This document shows positions 1 through 6,707 of a DNA stretch of 7,935 bases, one piece after another. A program made the translations under genes and the position numbers. Origin of the DNA: JBJXFE01 sp046153875. GTDB lineage: Bacteria > Planctomycetota > Phycisphaerae > Phycisphaerales > UBA1924. The DNA is taken from NCBI GenBank assembly GCA_046153875.1, contig JBJXFE010000005.1:1-7935 (forward strand), read 5' to 3'. The notes under the pieces were generated by a model. The model was given only the letters and a program-made list of their open reading frames with translations. It was not told the DNA's origin and made no database searches. Position 1 is the stretch's first letter. Each line of letters starts with the position of its first letter.

Positions 1-725
1 CCGCCGAGGAGCTCCGCCCGATCACCTCGGCCGTCGAGCGCTTGCTGCGCCGGATGCGTGCCGCCATCGAGCGCGAGCGCCGGTTCACCGACGCCGCGGC
101 GCACGAGCTCCGCACGCCCATCGCCGAGCTGCGGACGATCGCCGACGTCGCCGGGCGCTGGCCCGAGCCCGACCGCCTCAAGCACGCCGTCGCCGAGGCC
201 CGCGCCATCGCCGCCGAGATGGAGGCCCTGCTCGACGCCCTGCTCACCGCCGCCCGCGGGGGCGAGGCCGCCGCCCAGCCCCGCGAGCCGATCGCGCTCC
301 TCCCGCTCGCCCGGTCGGTCGCCAACGGCCGCCCCCAGAAGCTCCGCGCCCGCGGCGTTTCCTGGGCCTTCGAGGGCGACGAGACCGCCCGCTGGACCGC
401 GCCGCGCGGCGCCGTCCTCGCCATCGTCCGCAACCTCATCGACAACGCCGCGGAGTACACGCCGGACGGCGGGTCCATCCGCGTGCGCGTCACGGCCAAC
501 GGCGCGGGCACGGTGCTCGAAGTGGAGAACGGGCCTGTCGCGCTCCGACCCGGGGACACCGAAAAAATGTTCGAGCCCTTCTGGCGCGCCGACGACTCAC
601 GCACCGACCGCAACCACCGCGGCCTGGGCCTCTCGATCGTCGCGGCCCTGGGCGACGCGCTGCGCCTGCGGCGGCAGGCGGCGATCACGCCCCAGCACCG
701 CCTGCGCATCAGTCTGACGGCCTGA
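1..725 (+). CDS. Sensor histidine kinase, C-terminal part (5' end outside window)
   Basis: Transmitter half of a membrane two-component sensor kinase: it autophosphorylates on His and passes the phosphate to a response regulator. The open frame enters at base 3 with no start needed, giving a 240-residue fragment, so the sensor and membrane parts lie upstream. The H-box FTDAAAHELRTPIAELR has its phospho-accepting His codon at 102-104, in a HisKA dimerisation helix. The HATPase domain follows: N-box NLIDNAAEY (from 432), F-box FEPFWRADDSR (from 570) and G2 box HRGLGLSIV (from about 615). The G1 box, usually DxGxG, reads ENGPV here (525-539), so the adenine-binding Asp is Glu and the second Gly is Val. 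The linker between the G1 and F boxes is short. The class resembles QseC/heavy-metal-type sensors, but the stimulus cannot be inferred. A partner response regulator is probably just upstream. The gene converges on the aminopeptidase with 8 bases between stop codons. Confidence 0.9.
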   Translation, partial: AEELRPITSAVERLLRRMRAAIERERRFTDAAAHELRTPIAELRTIADVAGRWPEPDRLKHAVAEARAIAAEMEALLDALLTAARGGEAAAQPREPIALLPLARSVANGRPQKLRARGVSWAFEGDETARWTAPRGAVLAIVRNLIDNAAEYTPDGGSIRVRVTANGAGTVLEVENGPVALRPGDTEKMFEPFWRADDSRTDRNHRGLGLSIVAALGDALRLRRQAAITPQHRLRISLTA

Positions 726-733
726 CGACCACG

Positions 734-2209
734 CTACTCGCTCAACAGCTCCGCCAGCAGCCGCGCGCCCCACCCCGTCGGGCCCTTCACGAACGGCCCC
801 GCGTCGGCCTCCGCCGCGTGGACCCCCGCGATGTCGAGGTGGCACCACGGCACGCCCTCTTTCACGAAGTACGACAGGAACGCCGCGCCCTGGATCGGGT
901 GGGCCTTGCGGTTGGGGTTGCTGTTGAGGATGTCCGCGACGGGCGACTTCATCATGTCCCGGTATTCCGCGTGCATCGGCAGGCGCCACACCCGCTCGCC
1001 GCTGGCCTTCGACGCGGCCTCGATTTTCACCCGCAGCGCATCGTCCTCGCAGAACATGCCGCAGTACGTCGAGCCGAGCGCGACGACCACGCCGCCGGTG
1101 AGCGTGGCCAGGTCGATGATGCACGCCGGATCCTCGACCTCGCACGCCCAGCAGAGCGCGTCGGCGAGCACCAGCCGCCCCTCCGCGTCGGTGTTCGTCA
1201 CCTCCACCGTCACGCCGTTGCGGTAGGTGATGATGTCGTCGGGCCGGTACGCCTCGTCGCTGATGGAGTTTTCGGCCGCGGCCAGGAGCGCGACCACCCG
1301 CCGGCGCGGCTTCACCACCGTGGCGATCGCGTGCATCGCCCCCAGCACGGCGCACCCGCCGTCCTTGTCGCGTTTCATCCCCACCATGCTGTTGTTGATC
1401 TTCAGCGAGAGCCCGCCGGAGTCGTAGGTCATCGTCTTGCCGATGAGCACGATCGGCTTGGCGGCCTTTTCAGCGTTCTTCGGGTTCCACTCCAGCCGGA
1501 TCATGCAGGGCGCGTTCTCCGACGCCTTGCCCACGTTGATCAGGCCCGTGAACCGCTCTTTCGCGAGCGCCTCGCCCTTGAACACCTTGAACGAGAGGCC
1601 GCTTTGACCCGCCATCCTCTTCGCCTGCTCGGCCATCCAGTCCGGCGTGGCCACGTTCGGCGGCGTCTCGCTCAGCGTGCGCGTGAAGTTGGCCGAGGTC
1701 GCCACCGCCAGCCCGCGTGAAACCCCCGCCGCGAACACCGCGTCAGACGCCTGCACCCGCAGCGCCCCGCGTTTGAGCGGCTCACCCGCCTTGCCCTTGA
1801 ACTGGTCGCACACCCACCCGAGCAGCCCGAGCCCCTCGCCGAACGCACGCCCGGCCCGCTCCGCGTCCGCCTTCACCGCCTCGAGCGCCCCGCCGAGCTC
1901 GACCTGGATCGAGCCTTCCTTCGCCGCCGCCAGCCTCCGCCCCACCGCCGCGGCCGCGTCGCGCAGGTGCCCGACCTCGAACTTGTCCTTCTTGCCCAGG
2001 CCGACGGCGATGACGCGCTTGAACTTCCCCTTGGGGAAAGCCTCGACGACCCGGCCCAGGTCGCCGGTCGCCTCGCCGCGCTTGAGCGCCGCCGCGATCG
2101 CCCCGCCGGTGTCGAGTTTCTTCGCGGCCTTGTCCAGCGGCTGCCCCTGGAAGTGCCCGACCACGAGAACCGCCGCCTTGCCCTTGCCGACGCTGATGGA
2201 CTCGAACAT
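734..2209 (-). CDS. pepA: Leucyl aminopeptidase, family M17 (PepA-like)
   Basis: Cytosolic, probably hexameric, two-metal aminopeptidase that removes N-terminal residues from peptides. The start at 2209 gives 491 residues, normal for the family. It was chosen because AGGGAG (2215-2220) lies 5 bases upstream and the protein then begins with a typical M17 N-terminal domain (MFESISVGKG). An in-frame start at 2317 would add 36 Arg-rich residues and run into the neighbouring gene. The catalytic domain holds GKTMTYDSGGLSLK (257-270), MKRDKDGG (278-285) and the M17 signature NTDAEGRLVLADAL (339-352). By family alignment the metal ligands are K258, D263, D281, D341 and E343, with K270 and R345 catalytic; all are present. 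MKRDKDGG differs from the common MKxDMxGG but keeps the ligand Asp. The C-terminal HLDIAG (457-462) and GPTGWGARLL (476-485) are typical. No signal peptide is seen. Confidence 0.95.
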   Translation of the reverse strand: MFESISVGKGKAAVLVVGHFQGQPLDKAAKKLDTGGAIAAALKRGEATGDLGRVVEAFPKGKFKRVIAVGLGKKDKFEVGHLRDAAAAVGRRLAAAKEGSIQVELGGALEAVKADAERAGRAFGEGLGLLGWVCDQFKGKAGEPLKRGALRVQASDAVFAAGVSRGLAVATSANFTRTLSETPPNVATPDWMAEQAKRMAGQSGLSFKVFKGEALAKERFTGLINVGKASENAPCMIRLEWNPKNAEKAAKPIVLIGKTMTYDSGGLSLKINNSMVGMKRDKDGGCAVLGAMHAIATVVKPRRRVVALLAAAENSISDEAYRPDDIITYRNGVTVEVTNTDAEGRLVLADALCWACEVEDPACIIDLATLTGGVVVALGSTYCGMFCEDDALRVKIEAASKASGERVWRLPMHAEYRDMMKSPVADILNSNPNRKAHPIQGAAFLSYFVKEGVPWCHLDIAGVHAAEADAGPFVKGPTGWGARLLAELLSE

Positions 2210-2214
2210 CGCCG

Positions 2215-2220
2215 CTCCCT
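2215..2220 (-). promoter_or_regulatory. Ribosome binding site of the leucyl aminopeptidase
   Basis: Read on the minus strand, AGGGAG is separated by 5 bases from the ATG at 2209. It decides between this start and the longer in-frame alternative at 2317. Confidence 0.7.
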
Positions 2221-2250
2221 GTGTAGCGCGCCGCAGCCGCGCGAGCCGGG

Positions 2251-2256
2251 AGTGTA
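2251..2256 (-). promoter_or_regulatory. Possible -10 box for the aminopeptidase gene
   Basis: On the minus strand the sequence reads CTACACTCCCGG, with TACACT resembling a sigma-70-type -10 box 41 bases before the ATG. A second, weaker CTACAC lies closer to the gene, next to the Shine-Dalgarno sequence. The same TAC-A/C-T plus pyrimidines pattern occurs before the HIT, metalloprotease and mrr genes. No convincing -35 box is visible. Confidence 0.35.
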
Positions 2257-2268
2257 GCGACGATCGAG

Positions 2269-2865
2269 TTACCGCCGGCGTCGCGACGCGGCCAGGCCCG
2301 CCGCGCCCAGCACGCACAGGACGCCCGGCGCGGGGATGAGCCCCTCGAAGGTGAAGTCGTCGAATGCCATCGGGCCCTGCTTGATGACCACGCGGTGGAT
2401 CAACCCCGGGAACGAGACGGTGAGGGTCGCGGAGGCACCGCCGGTGGTCTGCCCGAGCAATGTGCCGTTCAACGCAAAAGCCTGAAAGGTCGAGAGGGAC
2501 GAAGAGTTCGAAAGCGTGATCGAGACGAGGTCCACCGTCGCGGGTGTCGTGCCGATCATGAACGTCGCGGTCACGTCGTGCGTTTCGCTGAGTACAGGTC
2601 CCGGGCCAGTGGCGGTGGCGGTGTTTGGCGTGCTCACAGGGTTTCCTGGCGCGACGATGGCGATGCCTCCACCGGTTGAAGAGAAAAGCACGCCCAGGAG
2701 TTCGTATTCGTCGTCCACAATGAACTGCGGCGCGACGGGTGCAGACAACGAAAAGGGAGGCGGCAGACCCGGTCTATCGTCGAAGTTGATCACCGTTGCG
2801 CCGGCTCCGGACGCGAAGCTCCCGCTCACGATGCACCCCGCCAGCAGCGAATCTCGGTATCGCAT
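2269..2865 (-). CDS. Small exported protein with PEP-CTERM-like C-terminal sorting tail
   Basis: A 198-residue secreted protein of unknown specific function. The start at 2865 (MRYRDSLLAG...) is supported by GGAGGA 7 bases upstream; an in-frame ATG at 2889 would put the Shine-Dalgarno inside the gene. An N-terminal signal segment (about residues 1-23) is followed by TVINFDD, a common beginning of mature PEP-CTERM proteins. The middle (30-170) is rich in Thr, Ser, Gly, Ala and Val with alternating beta-strand-like stretches (TVDLVSITLSNSS, SATLTVSF) and FDDFTFEG near the end, so it is probably one beta-sandwich domain. The tail has PAPG (178-181), a short hydrophobic stretch and a terminal RRRR. 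This is the layout of PEP-CTERM anchors, with PAPG in place of PEP, as is common in Phycisphaerae. It is inferred to be anchored at or released from the cell surface after tail processing. It lies 59 bases upstream of the aminopeptidase on the same strand, with no functional link evident. Confidence 0.85.
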   Translation of the reverse strand: MRYRDSLLAGCIVSGSFASGAGATVINFDDRPGLPPPFSLSAPVAPQFIVDDEYELLGVLFSSTGGGIAIVAPGNPVSTPNTATATGPGPVLSETHDVTATFMIGTTPATVDLVSITLSNSSSLSTFQAFALNGTLLGQTTGGASATLTVSFPGLIHRVVIKQGPMAFDDFTFEGLIPAPGVLCVLGAAGLAASRRRR

Positions 2866-2872
2866 CGCTTTA

Positions 2873-2878
2873 TCCTCC
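2873..2878 (-). promoter_or_regulatory. Ribosome binding site of the PEP-CTERM-like protein
   Basis: On the minus strand, GGAGGA sits 7 bases before the ATG at 2865. It is a near-perfect Shine-Dalgarno sequence and argues for this start over the ATG at 2889. Confidence 0.75.
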
Positions 2879-2997
2879 CACCATCGCACACGGAACGAGG
2901 GTACAGCCTACCACGAACCGCTCTGTATCAACGCGATCTCCTGATACCAAACGGGTCGCCCATCCGCCGCGCTCGCCGTCCACCCGCGATCCCCCGG

Positions 2998-3003
2998 TAC
3001 ACT
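2998..3003 (+). promoter_or_regulatory. Possible -10 box placed for a leaderless HIT-gene transcript
   Basis: GGTACACTCC precedes the HIT gene. If TACACT is the -10 hexamer (-12 to -7), position +1 falls on 3010, the A of the start codon. No Shine-Dalgarno sequence is visible in the 20 bases before that ATG, which fits leaderless translation. No clear -35 box is seen. Confidence 0.4.
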
Positions 3004-3009
3004 CCGCCC

Positions 3010-3564
3010 ATGCCCCCCGACCCCGTGCCGCCGCGCACGCTCAACGCCCCATGGCGGCAGGACTACCTTGACGCCATCGACCAGGCCGAGCGCACGGGCG
3101 GTCCACCGTCCACCGGCAGCTTCATCCTCGATTACTGGCTCGACCCCGCCAGCGACGACAAGAACCACGTCATCGTCCGCACCGCCGACGGCCTCATCCT
3201 CCTGAACAAGTTTCCCTACTCCGGCGGGCACCTGCTCGTGGCGCTCGGCGAGGCCCGCCCCACGCTGCTCGACTACTCACCCGCCCAGCGCGCCCGCCTC
3301 TGGTCCCTCACCGACGCGGCCGCGGCCCTCATGCAGGCCGCGCTCGAGCCGCAGGGGATCAACATCGGCGTCAACCAGGGCCGCGCGGCCGGGGCCGGCG
3401 TCCCCCAGCACCTGCACGTCCACCTCGTCCCGCGCTGGCACGGCGACGTGAACTTCATGGCCGTCGTGGGCCAGGTGAAGCTGATCTCGTCGTCGCTCGA
3501 CGCCATGGCCGCACGCTACAGGCAGTCGTGGGCAAGGCTCGGTCGTCCCATGCCGGGGGCGTGA
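3010..3564 (+). CDS. HIT-domain protein, Ap4A phosphorylase-like
   Basis: A 184-residue cytosolic nucleotide-binding enzyme of the histidine-triad superfamily, closest in motif pattern to the bacterial diadenosine tetraphosphate phosphorylase group (Rv2613c-like). Such enzymes split Ap4A or related dinucleotides through a His-nucleotide intermediate. The HIT motif is HLHVHLV with H134, H136 and H138; H136 is the expected nucleophile. Other family features are NKFPYSGGHLLV (66-77), GINIGVNQGRAAGAGVPQ (116-133) and PRWHGDVNFMAVVG (141-154). The Cys residues often found near the N-terminus in relatives are absent. Here the segment reads PPSTGSFI, so a zinc-binding knuckle is unlikely. The ATG at 3010 is the only plausible start because no other Met precedes the conserved part. 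Hydrolase, phosphorylase or transferase activity cannot be separated from sequence alone. It is divergent from the PEP-CTERM gene and upstream of the metalloprotease. Confidence 0.88.
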   Translation: MPPDPVPPRTLNAPWRQDYLDAIDQAERTGGPPSTGSFILDYWLDPASDDKNHVIVRTADGLILLNKFPYSGGHLLVALGEARPTLLDYSPAQRARLWSLTDAAAALMQAALEPQGINIGVNQGRAAGAGVPQHLHVHLVPRWHGDVNFMAVVGQVKLISSSLDAMAARYRQSWARLGRPMPGA

Positions 3565-3637
3565 AGCCGCCGCCGACCCCCCTCTCACGCGGCGGTCTGA
3601 AAACGCCGAAATAACACCCCGGCGGACTCCCCGTCCG

Positions 3638-3643
3638 TACAAT
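3638..3643 (+). promoter_or_regulatory. Possible -10 box for the metalloprotease gene
   Basis: CGTACAATCTCC contains TACAAT, one base from the TATAAT consensus, 73 bases before the ATG at 3717. It lies in a GC-rich gap and matches the pattern before neighbouring genes. No recognisable -35 box sits 16-18 bases upstream. Confidence 0.4.
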
Positions 3644-3705
3644 CTCCACGCGGAGCACCGGCGCGATCCTCAGGTTGGGGCGGGCCGGACGAGAGCGGAT
3701 TCAAC

Positions 3706-3709
3706 GGAG
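3706..3709 (+). promoter_or_regulatory. Ribosome binding site of the metalloprotease
   Basis: GGAG lies 7 bases before the ATG at 3717. It supports that start over an in-frame TTG at 3675, which would place an Arg-rich stretch ahead of the signal peptide. Confidence 0.6.
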
Positions 3710-3716
3710 TAGACCC

Positions 3717-6593
3717 ATGCCGCGCACCAGAACCGTCTTCGCGCCTTGCGCAGCGTTCGCCGCCATGCTTCTCGGCGCGTTCGCGTGGATGCCCACGACC
3801 CTCGCCCAGGGCCCGGACACCCCGCCGGGGAAGCCGGCCGCGACACCCGACGAACCACCCGAGTTCCCGAAGTTCGAGGAGGTCTCCAAGGACTTCAGCA
3901 AGGTCACACCCTCGGCCGACGGCCCGGGGTACTGGACGCTCTGGAAGCGCGCCAAAGACGCGCAGCTCCTGGCCGAGCTGCCGCGCGAGTTCGAGAACAA
4001 GCGCTTCTACATCGCCCCCACCGTCTCCTCCGGCGATGAAGAGGCCGGCGTCTTCACCGCGTACACCCGCTGGGGCGGCCCCGGCGACCGCTACGTCTAC
4101 TGGAAGCGGTTCGACAAGCAGCTCGCCCTCATCGAGCCCAACCTCACGCACCAGTCCTCGGGCGACGCGGAATCGAAGGCCGGTGTCGAGCGCGTGTACA
4201 CCGACACCGTCGTGATGACCGTGCCGATCCTCACGATGGGCCCGGGCGGCGGGCCGGTCATCGACCTCGACGGCCTGCTCGTGGGCAACGCTTCGGCCTA
4301 CTTCGGGTACTTCACGATGGGCATGAACCCGTCGCTCGCCGAGATCACCAAGGCCAAGGCCTTCCCGCGCAACGTCGAAGTCTCCGTGCGCCTCCCCGTT
4401 CTCCGCGGCCGCCTCGCCGAGCTGCACTGGTCCATCAGCGACGTCCCGCAGAACACGGGGTACAAGCCCCGCGAGGCCGACCGGCGCGTCGGGTTCTTCT
4501 ATCTGAACTACGAGGACCGCGCCAAGTACGACGACAACTGGCAGACCGTCCGCTACGCCACGCGCTGGCACCTCGAGAAGCGCGACCCGTCGCTCAAGCT
4601 CAGCCCGCCCAAGGAGCCCATCGTCTTCTACATCGAGCACACCACGCCCGTGCGCTACCGCCGCTGGGTCCGCGACGGCCTGCTCGAGTGGAACAAGGCC
4701 TTCGAGAAGGTCGGCTTCCTCAACGCCGTCGAGGTCTACCAGCAGGACGCCCAGACCGGCGCCCACATGGACAAGGACCCCGAGGACGTCCGCTACAACT
4801 TCATCCGCTGGACCAACTCGTACATGGGCTACGCGATCGGCCCGTCGCGCATCAACCCGGAGACGGGGCAGATCCTCGACGCGGACATCGTGATGGACGA
4901 GGTGTTCCTCACCGGGTGGGCCCGCTCGTACCGCGAGCTCCTCCCCGAGGCCGCGATGGGCCGGTACGACGCCGAGACCCGCGCCTGGCTGGACCAGAAC
5001 CCCGACTGGAGCCCCCGCGTCCGACTCGCGGCCGCGTTCCGGGCCCGGCCCGTGGGCGTGCACGCTGCCCCCATCACTCCCGCCGAAGCCGGCGACCCCG
5101 CCCACGCCGACCAGATGGCGCGCCAGCAGCCCACGCTCCTGCAGCGCATGACCGCGGGCGGGCGCAAGCCCTGCCTGAGCGCCCTGGGCCGATCCCAGAG
5201 CGTCGCGGCCGCGCGGCTCGCGTTCTCCGCCGGCCTCCTCGGCGTGCTGGAAGACGAGGACGCGCAGGACGACCCCAAGAAGGACGACAAGAAAGACGAC
5301 GCCAAGAAGGACGACGCCAAGCCCACGACCGAAAGCAAGGAGAGCATGCTCGACGGCCTGCCCGAGGCCTTCATCGGCCCGCTCCTCAAAGACGTCATCA
5401 TGCACGAGGTCGGGCACACCCTGGGCCTCATGCACAACTTCAAGGCCTCGAGCATCTACTCCGCCGAGCAGATCAACAGCCCGGAGTGGAAAGCCCAGGG
5501 CAAGCAGGTCGCCGGATCGGTGATGGACTACCTCGCCGACAACATCTCGCCCGACCCGAAGAAGCAGGGCGCGTACTCGATGACCGACATCGGCCCGTAC
5601 GACTTCTGGGCCATCGAGTGGGGGTACACGGACGGCGACCCGAAGGCGATCGCGAAGCGCTCCGCCGAGCCGGAGCTCGCGTTCCTCGCCGACGAGGCGA
5701 ACTACGGCCCCGACCCGGGCGCCAAGGTCTGGGACTTCTCCTCCGACTCGCTCGCCTGGGCTCGCACGCAGATCGAGCTGGCGAACAAGCTGCGTGCCAG
5801 GCTCCTCGACCGCGTCGTGAAGGACGGCCAGTCCTGGCAGAAGGCCCGCGAGGGGTACGAGATGATCCTCTCGGTGCACTTGCGGGCGGTCTTCGCCGCG
5901 GCCAACTGGATCGGCGGCACCCACATCGCCCGCGACCGCAAGGGCGACCCGGGCGCACGAGACCCCGTCACGGTCGTCTCCCCCGACCAGCAACGCGCGG
6001 CCGTGAAGTTCATCATGGAGAACACCTTCCGCGACGCGGCGTTCGGCCTTTCGCCGCAGGTGCTGGCGAAACTCGGCTCCGACGAGTGGTGGGACCAGGG
6101 GTTCTTCTTCTCCGACCCGCCGGACTACCCGGTGAACGACCTGGTCATGGGCGTGCAGGCGACGGCGCTGACCGAGCTGATGAACCCGATGGTGCTGCGG
6201 CGCATCTATGACAACGAGGTGCGCACGCCCTCGGACCGCGACATGCTCTCGATGCCCGAGCTGCTGGGGCTGATCCGCGCCGAGATCTGGTCGGAGCTCG
6301 GCTCGATCGCGTTCAACCCCTACACGGCCCGCACCCCCGCGATCAGCGGCTTCCGCCGCAACCTGCAGCGCGAGCACCTGAACCGGCTCGTGTCGCTCTC
6401 GACGTCGCCCGCGTGGTACGGCGCCTCATCGCGCCCGCTGACCAACCTCGCCCGCCAGGAACTGCGCGAGCTGAAGACCGCCCTGGACAAAGTCGGCACC
6501 GACCGCCTCGACCCCTACACCAAAGCCCACCTCGCCGACGCGAAGACGCGCATCGACAAGGCCCTCGACGCGGCCTACATCCGCGGCGAGTAG
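3717..6593 (+). CDS. Secreted zinc-dependent metalloprotease (DUF5117/DUF4953 type, metzincin motif)
   Basis: A 958-residue exported peptidase. The start at 3717 gives a signal peptide: basic PRTR, a hydrophobic stretch FAAMLLGAFAW, then TLAQ with probable cleavage around residue 30. A Pro-rich linker leads to the DUF5117-like region, LAELPREFENKRF (from about 85) to about 260. The DUF4953-like part follows: IEHTTPVRYRRWVRDGLLEW with WNKAFEKVGF from 325, DVRYNFIRW (357-365) and GPSRINPETG (375-384). The metal site is HEVGHTLGLMH at 563-573, matching HExxHxxGxxH with ligands H563, H567, H573 and general base E564. The Met-turn is SVMDY with M603. DIGPYDFWAIEWGY and a long C-terminal helical part (QQRAAVKFIMENTF onward) complete the usual architecture. 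Just before the active site is a low-complexity charged insert at 521-535. The substrate is unknown; protein turnover in the periplasm or outside is inferred. The stop codon is followed within 2 bases by the first REP palindrome. Confidence 0.92.
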   Translation: MPRTRTVFAPCAAFAAMLLGAFAWMPTTLAQGPDTPPGKPAATPDEPPEFPKFEEVSKDFSKVTPSADGPGYWTLWKRAKDAQLLAELPREFENKRFYIAPTVSSGDEEAGVFTAYTRWGGPGDRYVYWKRFDKQLALIEPNLTHQSSGDAESKAGVERVYTDTVVMTVPILTMGPGGGPVIDLDGLLVGNASAYFGYFTMGMNPSLAEITKAKAFPRNVEVSVRLPVLRGRLAELHWSISDVPQNTGYKPREADRRVGFFYLNYEDRAKYDDNWQTVRYATRWHLEKRDPSLKLSPPKEPIVFYIEHTTPVRYRRWVRDGLLEWNKAFEKVGFLNAVEVYQQDAQTGAHMDKDPEDVRYNFIRWTNSYMGYAIGPSRINPETGQILDADIVMDEVFLTGWARSYRELLPEAAMGRYDAETRAWLDQNPDWSPRVRLAAAFRARPVGVHAAPITPAEAGDPAHADQMARQQPTLLQRMTAGGRKPCLSALGRSQSVAAARLAFSAGLLGVLEDEDAQDDPKKDDKKDDAKKDDAKPTTESKESMLDGLPEAFIGPLLKDVIMHEVGHTLGLMHNFKASSIYSAEQINSPEWKAQGKQVAGSVMDYLADNISPDPKKQGAYSMTDIGPYDFWAIEWGYTDGDPKAIAKRSAEPELAFLADEANYGPDPGAKVWDFSSDSLAWARTQIELANKLRARLLDRVVKDGQSWQKAREGYEMILSVHLRAVFAAANWIGGTHIARDRKGDPGARDPVTVVSPDQQRAAVKFIMENTFRDAAFGLSPQVLAKLGSDEWWDQGFFFSDPPDYPVNDLVMGVQATALTELMNPMVLRRIYDNEVRTPSDRDMLSMPELLGLIRAEIWSELGSIAFNPYTARTPAISGFRRNLQREHLNRLVSLSTSPAWYGASSRPLTNLARQELRELKTALDKVGTDRLDPYTKAHLADAKTRIDKALDAAYIRGE
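5277..5321 (+). repeat. Short coding repeat encoding a Lys/Asp-rich linker
   Basis: In-frame repetition of AAG AAG GAC GAC (with GCC) codes for KKDDKKDDAKKDDAK, residues 521-535 of the metalloprotease. It is preceded by the acidic DEDAQDD and is likely disordered. The repeated codons suggest growth by slippage or duplication. Confidence 0.75.
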
Positions 6594-6594
6594 C

Positions 6595-6618
6595 GTGGCA
6601 CCGCCCTTCCGGGCGGTG
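6595..6618 (+). repeat. REP palindrome 1 (GTGG plus hairpin)
   Basis: GTGG (6595-6598) precedes an 8-bp perfect stem CACCGCCC / GGGCGGTG with loop TTCC (6599-6618). It begins one base after the metalloprotease stop codon, so it may protect or end that transcript, although there is no T-tract. The tail GAT follows, as in copies at 6781 and 7520 (inverted). It belongs to the family around the RAYT gene. Confidence 0.85.
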
Positions 6619-6631
6619 ATGCTTCAGGAAG

Positions 6632-6651
6632 CACCGCCCTTCCGGGCGGTG
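6632..6651 (+). repeat. REP palindrome 2
   Basis: The same 20-base hairpin as copy 1 (stem CACCGCCC / GGGCGGTG, loop TTCC), in direct orientation 33 bases downstream. The 5' tetranucleotide is GAAG rather than GTGG. Its right arm extends to GGTGGTG (6648-6654), which can also pair with CACCACC at 6668-6674. Confidence 0.8.
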
Positions 6652-6694
6652 GTGTTATGCTTTGCGGCACCACCCATCCGCAGGGAACTCCTGC

Positions 6695-6699
6695 AGGAG
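6695..6699 (+). promoter_or_regulatory. Ribosome binding site of the RAYT gene, inside a small palindrome
   Basis: AGGAG is 8 bases before the ATG at 6708. It is part of the perfect palindrome CTCCTGCAGGAG (6688-6699), which could fold as a 4-bp hairpin masking the site. Confidence 0.5.
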
Positions 6700-6707
6700 C
6701 CGCACGC

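Noticed and set aside
597..1720. Long open frames on both strands across the aminopeptidase
   Set aside because: Shadows of a gene whose M17 metal ligands and signature are complete in one frame.
2898..2931. Promoter for the PEP-CTERM-like gene (TTGATA with TACCCT, minus strand)
   Set aside because: The spacing between the two boxes is 22 bases, too long for a normal promoter, and the -10 candidate is weak.
3567..3595. Inverted repeat CCGCCG ... CGGCGG after the HIT gene as a terminator
   Set aside because: Only 6 bp of stem with a 17-base loop and no T-tract; expected by chance at this GC content.
4688..6211. 507-codon plus-strand frame inside the metalloprotease
   Set aside because: Arg/Pro/Gly-rich out-of-frame translation of the same gene, without motifs.
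3585..6377. 930-codon open frame on the minus strand opposite the metalloprotease
   Set aside because: It is a GC-bias shadow: the plus strand has clear catalytic motifs, while this translation is monotonous Arg/Val/Gly/Asp-rich with no recognisable domain.
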